DNA of 64,000 bases from Streptomyces sp. NRRL S-118 (GTDB taxonomy: Bacteria; Actinomycetota; Actinomycetes; Streptomycetales; Streptomycetaceae). The position numbers were made by a program, and so were the translations under genes. Below the pieces are notes generated by a model. That model saw only the letters and a list, made by a program, of their open reading frames with translations. It was not told where the DNA came from and did not search any database. Location: contig NZ_KL591003.1 in assembly GCF_000716335.1 (NCBI RefSeq), positions 444,261 to 508,260 on the forward strand, written 5' to 3'. Shown here piece by piece: positions 48,040 to 57,429 of the stretch (position 1 is its first letter; every line of letters starts with the position of its first letter).

Positions 48040-49566
48040 GTGATCACGCAACACCACTGGGTCACAGTGATGCCCATGAATGATGTGACTTCTGCGAAGA
48101 GCGCCCGCCGCCGGCCCCACCACTGGCGGCGGGATCTCGTGGAGCTGGCCGCCCTGTTCACCGCCGTCGCCGTCGCCGACGCGGTGGCCAACACCGTCGC
48201 GCACGGCCCCGACGGTCCGTACCTGCTCGTCTTCTCGGCGGTCGCCCTGGTCGCCACCGCGGCGTTCCACACCTGGTGGGCACGCCGCCACAGCCATGCG
48301 CCGCCCGCCGGGGCGGAAAGCGATACCGGCGGCACCGCGACCGCGGCCACGGCCGCCGGGGCGGTCGCGGTGCGGCCGGCCGACGGTACGCCGCCCGTCG
48401 CCGACCCGGCCGCGACGGCGCTGTGGCGCATGCGCACCACCGTGCGCGACGCGCCGGGCAGCCTCGCCGCCCTGTGCACGGCGCTCGCCCACCTGCGGGT
48501 CGACATCCTCACCCTCCAGACGCACCCGCTGGCCGACGGCACGGTCGACGAGTTCCTGCTGCGCGCCCCCGCCTCGCTCCAGACGACGCAGCTCACCCGG
48601 GAGATCGCCGCGGCCGGCGGCGAGTCCACCTGGATCGAGCGGGCCGACGCGCACGACCTGGTCGACACCCCGGCACGGGTACTGGGCCTGGCCACCCGTA
48701 CCGCGCTCGACGCCGCGGAACTTCCGCTGGCCCTGCGCCAGTTGCTCGGCCGGTGCACCATCCACTCCCTGCCGGCGGTCTCCCTGACGGGCCGCCCCAC
48801 CGGTGAGACCGCCCCCGTCGAGGGAGCCCTGGAGGAGGGCGAGACGGTGATGCGCATGCGCGACCCGAACGGCGGAGTGATCAGCATCGAGCGGCCGTAC
48901 CTGCCGTTCACGCCCACCGAGTTCGCCCGCGCCCGCGCGCTGGTCGAGCTCGACGCCCGCCTCGGTCCCCGCATCCCCCGCAGCCAGGACGTCCTCACGC
49001 TCCCCGAGGGCAACGAGATCACCGTCCGCCGCGCCGACCGGAGGGACCTGCGCGCCGCCCGGGCCATGCACGACCGGTGCTCCTCCCGCACCCTCGGGCT
49101 GCGCTACCACGGTCCCGTCGCCGACGCCGACCGCTACCTCGACCATCTGCTCAGCCCGCGCTTCGGACGCACACTCGCCGTCGAGACGGCGTCCGGCCGT
49201 CTCGTCGCCCTCGGCCACCTCCTGTGGGACGGCGACGAGACGGAGGTCGCCCTGCTCGTCGAGGACGACTGGCAGCGCCGAGGCATCGGTTCGGAGCTGC
49301 TGAGCCGCCTGGTGGGCCTGGCCGTCGAAGCCGGCTGCGAGAGCGTCTACGCGGTGACGCAGTCGTCCAACACCGGCATGGTCGCGGCCATGCGCGCCCT
49401 CAACCTGCCCCTGGACTACCAGATCGAGGAGGGCACCCTGGTGATCACCGCTCGGCTGAGCGGGGTTCCCGCCCACCGTGGCGATCACCACTCGGACCAG
49501 CACCCCGACAAGCACCGGGACCGGCACTCGGACCAGCACTCGGACCAGCACTCCGGCCGCCGCTAG
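48040..49566 (+). CDS. ACT-like/GNAT fusion protein with N-terminal membrane segments and His-rich tail
   Basis: The 508-aa protein has two hydrophobic segments (about 33-50 and 58-75), an ACT-like domain (VRDAPGSLAALCTALAHLRVDILTLQTHPL, about 128-160) and a GNAT domain (ITVRRADRRDLRAARAMHDRCSSRTLGLRYHGP, then LLVEDDWQRRGIGSELLSRLVG, about 325-470). The tail is HHSDQHPDKHRDRHSDQHSDQHSGRR-like, a repetitive His/Asp run. The start is uncertain among GTG 48040, ATG 48070 and ATG 48076. The last 122 bp overlap the convergent PLP-enzyme frame. Confidence 0.8.
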   Translation: MITQHHWVTVMPMNDVTSAKSARRRPHHWRRDLVELAALFTAVAVADAVANTVAHGPDGPYLLVFSAVALVATAAFHTWWARRHSHAPPAGAESDTGGTATAATAAGAVAVRPADGTPPVADPAATALWRMRTTVRDAPGSLAALCTALAHLRVDILTLQTHPLADGTVDEFLLRAPASLQTTQLTREIAAAGGESTWIERADAHDLVDTPARVLGLATRTALDAAELPLALRQLLGRCTIHSLPAVSLTGRPTGETAPVEGALEEGETVMRMRDPNGGVISIERPYLPFTPTEFARARALVELDARLGPRIPRSQDVLTLPEGNEITVRRADRRDLRAARAMHDRCSSRTLGLRYHGPVADADRYLDHLLSPRFGRTLAVETASGRLVALGHLLWDGDETEVALLVEDDWQRRGIGSELLSRLVGLAVEAGCESVYAVTQSSNTGMVAAMRALNLPLDYQIEEGTLVITARLSGVPAHRGDHHSDQHPDKHRDRHSDQHSDQHSGRR

Positions 49567-50809
49567 GACCGCCGGCCGGACGGCCGTGCCGGCGCACGTC
49601 CCCCCGGCCGCCGTTCAGGGCGCCGACGGGCCCGGCGCTGAGCGCCTCCGTCAGGTCCCGCCACAGGTCCTCGACGTCCTCCAGGCCGACCGACATCCGC
49701 AGCAGCCGGTCACTGACGCCCGCCGCCCTCCGGTCCGTCTCGTCCACGATGCGGTGGCTGATGGAGGCCGGGTGCTGGATCAGGGTGTCCACGCTGCCGA
49801 GACTGACCGCCGGAGTGATGAGCCGCACTCCGGCGATCACGGCGTGCGGGTCCCCGTACACCTCGAACGAGACCATGGCGCCGCCGATCTCCGGGTAGTG
49901 CACCCGCGCGACGCGGGGATCGGCCGACAGCCGGCACGCCAGTTCGGCGGCGGACGTGGAGGCCGCACGCATCCGCACCGGCAGCGTGGACAGCCCCCGC
50001 AGCAGCAGGTAGCCGGCCATGGGATGCAGGATGCCTCCGGTGGCGAAACGCACCCGCCGCAGCAGACCGGCGAACTCCTCGTCGCACGCCACCACGCCGC
50101 CCATCACGTCGCCGTGCCCACCCAGGTACTTGGTGGCGCTGTGCAGCACGATCCGCGCGCCGTGCTCCACGGGCCGCTGGAGCACGGGCGTGGCGAAGGT
50201 GGAGTCGACGAGCAGCGGCACCGGGCCGCAGGCGTGCGCCACCGCCCGGATGTCGACCTCGGCGAGCGTGGGGTTGGCGGGCGTCTCGACCATCACCAGC
50301 CCGGTGTCGGGCCGGATCGCCGCGGCGATGCCCGCCGGGTCCGTCCAGGTCACCTCGGTGCCGAGCAGCCCGGAGGTGAGCAGGTGGTCGCTGCATCCGT
50401 ACAGCGGACGCACCGCCACCACATGGCGCAGGCCCGCGCTCGCCCGGGCGAGCAGGACCGCGGTGAGGGCGGCCATGCCGCTGGCGAACGCCACCGCGCT
50501 CTGCGTGCCCTCCAGCCGGGCGAGCGCGGTCTCGAACCGGGCGGTGGTCGGGTTGTCGAGCCGGGCGTAGACCGGCGGCCCCTCCGGGCGGGCACCGGTG
50601 GCGGCGAACTCGTCGATCCGGGCGGCCTCGCCCCGGGTGTCGTACGAGGGGTAGGTGGTGGACAGGTCGAGGGGAGCGGCGTGCAGGCCGAGGGCGGCGA
50701 GGTCCTCGCGCCCGGCGTGCACGGCTTCGGTGGCCGGCGCCCGCGGGATGGAGCGGGTCGTGATCGAGGCGACGGAGTCGGTGTGATCGGCGCGATCCAT
50801 GGCATCCAT
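49445..50809 (-). CDS. Cys/Met-metabolism PLP enzyme (cystathionine gamma-synthase/lyase family)
   Basis: A 454-aa frame: AVHAGREDLAALGLHAAPLDLSTTYPS, YARLDNPTTARFETALARLEGTQSAVAFASGMAAL, VDSTFATPVLQRPVEHGARIVLHSATKYLGGHGDVMGG (PLP lysine in SATKYLGG) and PAVSLGSVDTLIQHPAS. It could be a cystathionine gamma-lyase or a methionine gamma-lyase. The catalytic part ends near residue 395. About 55 further residues of Gly/Pro/Ser/Ala repeats run antisense to the His-rich tail of the neighbour. A divergent Lrp regulator is the likely controller. Confidence 0.87.
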   Translation of the reverse strand: MDAMDRADHTDSVASITTRSIPRAPATEAVHAGREDLAALGLHAAPLDLSTTYPSYDTRGEAARIDEFAATGARPEGPPVYARLDNPTTARFETALARLEGTQSAVAFASGMAALTAVLLARASAGLRHVVAVRPLYGCSDHLLTSGLLGTEVTWTDPAGIAAAIRPDTGLVMVETPANPTLAEVDIRAVAHACGPVPLLVDSTFATPVLQRPVEHGARIVLHSATKYLGGHGDVMGGVVACDEEFAGLLRRVRFATGGILHPMAGYLLLRGLSTLPVRMRAASTSAAELACRLSADPRVARVHYPEIGGAMVSFEVYGDPHAVIAGVRLITPAVSLGSVDTLIQHPASISHRIVDETDRRAAGVSDRLLRMSVGLEDVEDLWRDLTEALSAGPVGALNGGRGDVRRHGRPAGGPSGGRSAGPSAGPSAGPGACRGAGPSGDRHGGREPRSAER

Positions 50810-50868
50810 GGCGGCACTGTGAACACTGGCCGGAACATCCGGGGAAAACGCCGTGCTACGTTCGCCGC

Positions 50869-51366
50869 ATGGCCGAATCTGTCGTACTGGACACGGTTGA
50901 TCTGCACATCCTGCGCCTTTTGCAGAACGACGCCCGGACCACGTACCGCGAGCTAGCCGCCGAGGTGGGGGTCGCGCCCTCCACCTGCCTGGACCGGGTC
51001 GCGCGGTTGCGCCGCACCGGCGTCGTCCTGGGCCACCGGCTACGACTCGATCCGGCCAAACTCGGACGCGGCCTGGAAGCGCTCCTGCTGGTGCAAGTGC
51101 GCCCGCACCGGCGGGAGCTGATCGGCCCGTTCGTCGAACGGATCCGGGGCCTGCCGGAGTCCCGGGCCCTGTTCCATCTGACCGGTCCGGACGACTACCT
51201 GGTCCATGTGGCTGTGTCGGGACCCGCTGACCTGCAGCGACTCGTGCTGGACGAGTTCACCTCACGGCGTGAAGTGGCGCGCGTGGAGACGCGGTTGATC
51301 TTCCAGCAGTGGGAGTGCGGACCGCTTCTGCCGGCCGCCGCGAGCGCTCATGTGTCGGCCGACTGA
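50869..51366 (+). CDS. Lrp/AsnC-family transcriptional regulator
   Basis: A 165-aa Lrp-type regulator: N-terminal HTH LDTVDLHILRLLQNDARTTYRELAAEVGVAPSTCLDRVARLRRTGVV and a RAM ligand-binding domain (LLVQVRPHRRELIGPFVERIRGLPESRALFHLTGPDDYLVHVAV). It is divergent from the Cys/Met PLP enzyme with only 59 bp between, so amino-acid-responsive control of that gene is likely. Confidence 0.92.
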   Translation: MAESVVLDTVDLHILRLLQNDARTTYRELAAEVGVAPSTCLDRVARLRRTGVVLGHRLRLDPAKLGRGLEALLLVQVRPHRRELIGPFVERIRGLPESRALFHLTGPDDYLVHVAVSGPADLQRLVLDEFTSRREVARVETRLIFQQWECGPLLPAAASAHVSAD

Positions 51367-51414
51367 GATCGGATGAGGGTGACGACGAGGCCCCTGGCAT
51401 ACCAGGATGGCCTC

Positions 51415-53106
51415 ATGCCAGAGACCTCCAGCAGCGCTCTTCCCCGCCAGGTGGCCGACGCCTATGTCGACGCCCTCATCGCACTCGACCCGATCACCGG
51501 AACCTACCTGGGCGTCAGGGAAAGCGCCGGACTCCTTCCGGACCTCACACCCGCAGGCCAGGAGGAGCTCGCCGCGCTGGCCCGCGAGACCCTCGCGCGG
51601 CTCGACGAGGCCGAGCGCCGCCCCGGCGCGGACAGCGACGCCGAGCGGCGCTGCGGACGGCTGCTGCGCGAGCGCCTGACCGCCGAACTGGCCGTCCACG
51701 ACGCCGGGGAGGGGTTGTGCGCGGTGAGCAACATCCACTCCCCCGCGCACAGTGTGCGGATGGTGTTCACCGTGATGCCCACCGAGACGGACGAGGACTG
51801 GTCGGCGGTCGCCGAGCGGCTGCGTGCCGTGCCGGCCGCGCTGAAGGGCTACCGGGCCTCGCTCGAACTGGGCCTGGAGCGGGGCATGCGGGGCGGTCCG
51901 CGGGCCACCGCCACGTTCATCGACCAGCTCACCGAGTGGACCGGCACCGACGGTGCGCGGGCCGGCTGGTTCGAGGACTTCGTGACCCCCGGGCCCGCCG
52001 CGCTGCGCGCGGAGCTGGACGCGGCGGCCGGAGGGGCCAACCGGGCGCTCGTCGAGCTGCGCGACTGGATGCGCGAGGTGTACGCGCCCGCGGTGCAGGA
52101 CGCGCCGGACACGGTGGGCCGCGAGCGCTACGCCCGCTGGTCGCGCTACTACAACGGCACGGACTTCGACCTGGACGAGGCGTACGCGTACGGCTGGGAC
52201 GAGTACCACCGCCTCCTCGGCGAGATGAGGACGGAGGCCGGGAAGATCCTGCCGGGCGCCGACCCCTGGGAGGCGCTCGCCCACCTCGACGAGCACGGCA
52301 CGCACATCGAGGGCGTGGAGGAGGTACGGGTCTGGCTCCAGCGGCTGATGGACGAGGCCATCGAGGCGCTGGACGGCACCCACTTCGAACTGGCCGAGCG
52401 GGTACGGAAGGTGGAGTCGCGGATCGCCCCGCCGGGCGGCGCGGCGGCACCGTACTACACGGGCCCCTCGGAGGACTTCTCGCGTCCCGGCCGCACCTGG
52501 CTCCCGGTCGACGGCGAGACCCGCTTCCCGGTGTACGACCTGGTGACGACCTGGTACCACGAGGGTGTGCCCGGCCACCACCTGCAGATCGCGCAGTGGG
52601 CGCACGTGGCCGATCAGCTCTCCCGCTACCAGGCCACGATCGGCGGGGTCAGCGCCAACGCCGAGGGCTGGGCGCTGTACGCGGAGCGGCTCATGGACGA
52701 GCTGGGCTTCCTGCCCGACCCGGAGCGCCGGCTCGGCTACCTGGACGCCCAGATGATGCGCGCGTGCCGGGTGATCGTGGACATCGGCATGCACCTCCGG
52801 CTGGACATCCCGAAGCACTCGCCGTTCCACCCCGGTGAGCGGTGGACGCCGGAGCTCGCGCAGGAGTTCTTCCAGCGGCACAGCAGCAGGCCGCCCGCCT
52901 TCGTGCGGAGCGAGCTGACCCGTTACCTGTCGATGCCCGCGCAGGCCATCGGCTACAAGCTGGGCGAACGGGCCTGGCTGCTGGGCCGGGAGAACGCGCG
53001 CAAGGCGCACGGCGACGCCTTCGACGCGAAGAAGTGGCACATGGCCGCGCTGTCGCAGGGTCCGCTGGGCCTGGACGATCTGGTGGACGAGCTGTCGCGT
53101 CTGTGA
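51415..53106 (+). CDS. DUF885 protein (putative zinc carboxypeptidase-like)
   Basis: The 563-aa protein has the DUF885 layout: ALPRQVADAYVDALIALDPITGTYLGV near the start and the metal-binding HEGVPGHH at about residue 380 in TTWYHEGVPGHHLQIAQ. GWALYAERLMDELGF and RACRVIVDIGMHLRL follow. Members are predicted metallopeptidases. The ATG at 51415 is preferred to an upstream ATG (51373), whose first 14 residues are unconserved. Confidence 0.88.
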   Translation: MPETSSSALPRQVADAYVDALIALDPITGTYLGVRESAGLLPDLTPAGQEELAALARETLARLDEAERRPGADSDAERRCGRLLRERLTAELAVHDAGEGLCAVSNIHSPAHSVRMVFTVMPTETDEDWSAVAERLRAVPAALKGYRASLELGLERGMRGGPRATATFIDQLTEWTGTDGARAGWFEDFVTPGPAALRAELDAAAGGANRALVELRDWMREVYAPAVQDAPDTVGRERYARWSRYYNGTDFDLDEAYAYGWDEYHRLLGEMRTEAGKILPGADPWEALAHLDEHGTHIEGVEEVRVWLQRLMDEAIEALDGTHFELAERVRKVESRIAPPGGAAAPYYTGPSEDFSRPGRTWLPVDGETRFPVYDLVTTWYHEGVPGHHLQIAQWAHVADQLSRYQATIGGVSANAEGWALYAERLMDELGFLPDPERRLGYLDAQMMRACRVIVDIGMHLRLDIPKHSPFHPGERWTPELAQEFFQRHSSRPPAFVRSELTRYLSMPAQAIGYKLGERAWLLGRENARKAHGDAFDAKKWHMAALSQGPLGLDDLVDELSRL

Positions 53107-53215
53107 CCGTGCCACCGGGTCCCCGGCCCGCCGTCCCGGCCCGTCCCCGGCGGCGGTGCCGGGACCGTGCGGCGCGACAGAAGGCGGCGCTGCCCCGGCC
53201 GTCCGCCGGCCGCTG

Positions 53216-53806
53216 TCAGCAGCCGCAGTCGTCCGCGTCGACCGGGGCGGTCAGCGGGTCCGCGGCACGGCTCTCCGGTCCCTGCCAGGTCTCGTACGGG
53301 AAGCCCTCGCGCACCCAGTACTCGAAGCCTCCCAGCATCTCCTTGACCCGGTAGCCGAGTTCGGCGAGCGCGAGAGCCGCGCGCGTGGCGCCGTTGCAGC
53401 CCGGGCCCCAGCAGTACGTCACGACCGGCACGGACTTGTCGAGCAGCTCCTCGGCCTGCTCGGCGATGAGGGCGGTCGGCAGGTGCACGGCGCCCGGCAC
53501 GTGGCCCTGGTCCCAGGACTCGGTGGAGCGGGAGTCCAGCACGACGAACCCCGGGTCACCGCCGGCCGCCAGGGCGGAGGCGACGTCGGAGACGTCCGCG
53601 TGGAAGGCGAGGGAGGCCGAGAAGTGGGCGGCCGCCGCGGCGGGCGAGGCCGGTGGCACGCGCAGGACGGGGTTGACCCGGGCGGGTGCCGCGCCGGTGG
53701 CACTGCCCGGGCCGGCCGCCGTGCCGGCGCCGTGGGCCGTGGTCGCGCTGACGCCGTAGGCCGTGGTCGCGCTGATGTCGTCGCTGGTGAGCGGTGTTGT
53801 CGTCAT
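53216..53806 (-). CDS. Rhodanese-like domain protein
   Basis: A 196-aa protein with a rhodanese domain at about 80-175: VVLDSRSTESWDQGHVPGAVHLPT and an active-site loop TYCWGPGCNGATRAA whose Cys is the likely persulfide carrier. The N-terminal region is low complexity with an imperfect repeat ISATTAYG/VSATTAHG. The C-terminus ends DDCGC, two more Cys possibly for sulfur relay or metal. It is divergent from an Lrp regulator. Confidence 0.88.
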   Translation of the reverse strand: MTTTPLTSDDISATTAYGVSATTAHGAGTAAGPGSATGAAPARVNPVLRVPPASPAAAAAHFSASLAFHADVSDVASALAAGGDPGFVVLDSRSTESWDQGHVPGAVHLPTALIAEQAEELLDKSVPVVTYCWGPGCNGATRAALALAELGYRVKEMLGGFEYWVREGFPYETWQGPESRAADPLTAPVDADDCGC

Positions 53807-53900
53807 GGCAGAAAACCTACGGCCGGTGATCATTCCGGTGAAGTGAGGATCCCCGGAGCTCGCCTTGTACCACCGGGGAATCCCCTGCTATTCCTGCTCC

Positions 53901-54347
53901 ATGACGGGATATTCACCGGACGCCACCGACTGGCGCATACTGGCGGCTCTCCAGGACCAGGGCCGGGCCACGTTCGCGGAGCTGGCCCGCGCCGTGTCCA
54001 TGTCCGCCAGCGCCGTCACCGAGCGGGTCCGCAGACTGGAGGAGGCCGGGGTGATCGCCGGCTACACGGCGGTGGTCGACCCGGAGCGCCTCGGTCTGCC
54101 CATCCTGGCCTTCGTGCGGCTCCGCTACCCCCACGGCAACTACAAACCGTTCCACGACCTGCTGGAGGCGACACCGGAGATCCTGGAGGCCCACCATGTG
54201 ACGGGTGACGACTGCTTCGTCCTGAAGGTCGCCGCCCGCTCGATGGGGCATCTGGAGGAGGTGTCGGGGAAGATCGGCGCGCTGGGGTCGGTGACGACCA
54301 GCGTCGTGTACTCGTCCCCGCTGCGGCGCCGCTCCATCAGCCGCTGA
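53901..54347 (+). CDS. Lrp/AsnC-family transcriptional regulator
   Basis: A 148-aa protein: DATDWRILAALQDQGRATFAELARAVSMSASAVTERVRRLEEAGVIAGYTAVVDP (HTH and hinge) followed by a RAM domain (LEATPEILEAHHVTGDDCFVLKVAARSMGHLEEVSGKIG). The ATG of MTGYSP was chosen; 12 residues upstream are unconserved. It is divergent from the rhodanese gene (94 bp apart) and its 3' end overlaps the convergent sbcC stop by 11 bp. Confidence 0.92.
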   Translation: MTGYSPDATDWRILAALQDQGRATFAELARAVSMSASAVTERVRRLEEAGVIAGYTAVVDPERLGLPILAFVRLRYPHGNYKPFHDLLEATPEILEAHHVTGDDCFVLKVAARSMGHLEEVSGKIGALGSVTTSVVYSSPLRRRSISR

Positions 54348-57300
54348 GCCCGCTCCCCCCGGTGTGCAGCCTCACCCGGGAGCCGCCGCGGTCCTTGACG
54401 ACCTCCAGCTGGACCGGGATGCGGCGGCGCAGGTCGCCGACGTGGCTGACGATGCCGACACTGCGGTCCCTCTCGCGCAGGGAGTCCAGTACGTCCAGCA
54501 CCTCGTCCAGGGTCTGGTCGTCGAGGCTGCCGAAGCCCTCGTCGATGAAGAGGGTGTCGAGCCGGACGCCGCCGGCCTCGTCGGTGACGACGTCGGCCAG
54601 GCCCAGCGCCAGGGCGAGCGACGCGAAGAACGTCTCACCGCCGGACAGGGTGGCCGTGTCGCGTTCGCGTCCCGTCCAGGCGTCCACCACGTGCAGGCCG
54701 AGACCGGACCGCTTGGCGCCCGCGCGCGTGTCGGAGTGGACGAGGGTGTAGCGGCCGGAGGACATCCGCTGGAGGCGCGTGGTGGCGGCCGCCGCCACCT
54801 GTTCGAGCCGGGCCGCGAGCACATAGGACTCCAGCCGCATCCTGCGTTCGTTCTCCGCGGAGGTGCCGGCGGTCAGACCGGCCAGCCGGGCGGTCCGGTC
54901 GTACTCGTCCCGCAGCGGTCCCAGCCGGCGGACCTCGGCGTCCGCCTCGCGGGACAGCCGGGCGAGTTCCGCACACCGGTCCCGTTGGGCGGCGAGCGCG
55001 TTAGCGGCGTCGCGCAGGGCCCGGTCGGCGCCGGCCAGCGCGGCCTGTGCGGCAGCCGGGTCCGCGGGCGGCCGCTCGGCCGCGCTCCGGGTGTCCGGCT
55101 CGGCGAGCCGGTCGGCGACCGCGGCGGCCTCGGCCTGCCAGTCGTCCAGCCGGTGCTGCAGCTCGCGCTGCTCGGCGTCGTCGAGCAGCGCGGCCGCCGC
55201 CGCGGCCGGGGTGTCGAAACCGGCCCGGAACGCCGCGTCCGCGAGCCGGTCGTCGGCCTCCTTCAGGCGCCGGGCGGTGTCCTCGACGGTCCGTACGGCC
55301 TCGGCGGCGTCGGCGAGGCGGGCGATCCGGCGCTCCAGCAGCGTGGCGTGCTCGGCGACGCCGCGGGTGGCGTCACCACCGCGCACGCGGTCGAGCTCGG
55401 CCTCGATGCCGGCCTGCTCCCGGTCGAGGGCCTCCCGCTGCGAGGTGCGGGCGGCGGCGCGGCGCTCCGCCTCCCTGCGCGCGTCGAGCCTCCGCCGGTG
55501 CTCCCCCTCGGCGCGGTCGAGCGCCTCGCGCGCCGCGTGCGTGTCCCCGGCCAGGGCGCGGGCCTCGTCGTACGCGCGCTCCAGCTGCCGGACGGCCTCG
55601 GCGAGTGCGGTCACGGCGGGCGGGCCGGCCGCTTCGGGCGCGGCTGCCGCGCGGCCGGCAGCCGCGGCTTCCGCGCCGGCGTCGGTGTGGGCGGCCGAGG
55701 CTTCCGCGCGGGCGGCCGTCAGCGCCTCGCGTATCACGGCGAGTTCACGCTCGGCGGCCGAGCGGGCCTGGTCCGCGCGTGTGTGGGCCTCGTAGGCGGC
55801 GTCCTCGGTCGCCCGGTCGACGTGGTGCGCGTCGGCGCGGGCGGGCAGCGGGTGGTCGGCGGAGCCGCACACCGCGCACGGGGCGCCCTCGACGAGCTCC
55901 GCCGCGAGTTCGGCGGCGATGCCGAGCAGGCGGCGCTCGCGCAGGTCGAGCCATGTTTCGTGGGCCGTGTTGGCCGCCTCGCGGGCGGCCGCCAGGCGTG
56001 CTTCGGCGGCGGCCGCGTCCTGTTCGAGCGCATCGCGGCGGCGGGCGGCGGCGAGGCGGCGGCGCGCCGGTTCGAGACGGCCCGCGAGGTGCTCGGCGCG
56101 GGTGGCGGCTTCCTGGGCGGCGTCGATGCGGTCCAGCAGGGCGCGGCGGGTGGTGTCCCAGCCGGCGAGCCAGCCGGCCGTCTCCTGGAGGGTCTCCTCG
56201 TCGGCACGGGCCTGGCGTTCCAGGTCGTCGCGCTCGCGGGCGATCTCGGCGCCGCGTCGCTCGGCCCGGCGCGCGGCCTCCAGACCGCCGAGGTCCTGCC
56301 GCAGGCGCCGTTCGAGCGTCGCGAGCTGCTCGGCGCCCGCGTCGGTGAGCTCCGGCGGCAGGCCGGCCGCGACGCGTCGGTGCGCGGCGAGCGCCGTGCG
56401 GTGGGCGCGCTCGGCTTCGTCGCGCAGGCCGAGCGGCCCGGCGACCCGTTCGGCCTTGCGGGCCCGCTCGAGCCGGGCCTGCCAGGTGTCGCGCTCACCG
56501 CGCCGCTCGTCGAGTTCCCCGGCGCGCCGCCGGGCGTCCGCGTACCGCCGCTGCCGTGCGGCGAGCTCCCGCTCGTCGTCCAGGGCGCGCCGCGCCGCGG
56601 CCTGCCGGCTCTCCGCCGCGGCGAGCGCGGAGGCGGCGATGTCGCGTGCCTCTCGGGCACCCGAGCGGGCGACGGCCGCCCAGGCCAGGACGGTGTCGGC
56701 GAGTCCCGGGTCCCCGGGCCTGCCGTCCGGCGCGGGGAAGTCGCCGGCGGCCGTGCCCGCCGCCTGCGCCATCCGGTGCGCGAGGCGCAGCAGCCGTTCG
56801 TCCCCCTCCCGCACCTGCTGTTCGGCGGTGCGCCGGAGGTCGGCGAAGTGCTGCTCCACCGCGAGGAAGCGCCGGGTGTCGAAGAGCCGGCCGAGCAGTT
56901 TGGCGCGCGCCTCGGCATCGGCGCGCAGGAACCGCGCGAAGTCGCCCTGCGGCAGCAGCACCACCTGGCAGAACTGCTCGCGGCTCATGCCGACGAGCTG
57001 GGTGATCTCCTCGCCGATCTCCTGGTGGGACCGGCTCAGCGCCTGCCAGGCGGCGCGCTCCGCGTCGTACTCGCGCAGCCAGGACTGGGCCTTGTCCTTG
57101 GTGAAGCCCGAGCCGCGCTTCTTGGGCCGGAGCTGCTCCGGGCGTCGGGTGATCTCCAGCCGCCGTCCGGCGACGGTGAGGTCGAGCACGACCTCGGTGG
57201 CGGTCGTTCCGGGGGCGTGGTCGCTGCGCAGGGTGGTGCCCGGGCTCTGCCGGGCACCGGGGACCGCCCCGTACAGCGCGTAGCAGACGGCGTCGAGGAC

Positions 57301-57429
57301 GGAGGTCTTGCCCGCGCCGGTCGGTCCGTGGAGCAGGAACAGGCCGGCCTGCGACAGCGCGTCGAAGTCGATGGTCTGGGTGGTTCCGAAGGGGCCGAAG
57401 CCGGTGATGTCGAGCCGGTGCAGCCTCAT
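54337..57429 (-). CDS. sbcC: Exonuclease SbcCD subunit C
   Basis: This 1030-aa SMC/Rad50-like ATPase has Walker A GPTGAGKTSVLDAVCYALYG near residue 36, long coiled coils on both sides of the zinc hook CAVCGSADHPLP (near 515-526), the ABC signature LSGGETFFASLALALGL and Walker B DTLFIDEGFGSLDDQ near the C-terminus. With SbcD it cleaves hairpin DNA and DNA-protein ends. The start overlaps the sbcD stop by 4 bp. Confidence 0.95.
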   Translation of the reverse strand: MRLHRLDITGFGPFGTTQTIDFDALSQAGLFLLHGPTGAGKTSVLDAVCYALYGAVPGARQSPGTTLRSDHAPGTTATEVVLDLTVAGRRLEITRRPEQLRPKKRGSGFTKDKAQSWLREYDAERAAWQALSRSHQEIGEEITQLVGMSREQFCQVVLLPQGDFARFLRADAEARAKLLGRLFDTRRFLAVEQHFADLRRTAEQQVREGDERLLRLAHRMAQAAGTAAGDFPAPDGRPGDPGLADTVLAWAAVARSGAREARDIAASALAAAESRQAAARRALDDERELAARQRRYADARRRAGELDERRGERDTWQARLERARKAERVAGPLGLRDEAERAHRTALAAHRRVAAGLPPELTDAGAEQLATLERRLRQDLGGLEAARRAERRGAEIARERDDLERQARADEETLQETAGWLAGWDTTRRALLDRIDAAQEAATRAEHLAGRLEPARRRLAAARRRDALEQDAAAAEARLAAAREAANTAHETWLDLRERRLLGIAAELAAELVEGAPCAVCGSADHPLPARADAHHVDRATEDAAYEAHTRADQARSAAERELAVIREALTAARAEASAAHTDAGAEAAAAGRAAAAPEAAGPPAVTALAEAVRQLERAYDEARALAGDTHAAREALDRAEGEHRRRLDARREAERRAAARTSQREALDREQAGIEAELDRVRGGDATRGVAEHATLLERRIARLADAAEAVRTVEDTARRLKEADDRLADAAFRAGFDTPAAAAAALLDDAEQRELQHRLDDWQAEAAAVADRLAEPDTRSAAERPPADPAAAQAALAGADRALRDAANALAAQRDRCAELARLSREADAEVRRLGPLRDEYDRTARLAGLTAGTSAENERRMRLESYVLAARLEQVAAAATTRLQRMSSGRYTLVHSDTRAGAKRSGLGLHVVDAWTGRERDTATLSGGETFFASLALALGLADVVTDEAGGVRLDTLFIDEGFGSLDDQTLDEVLDVLDSLRERDRSVGIVSHVGDLRRRIPVQLEVVKDRGGSRVRLHTGGSGLSG

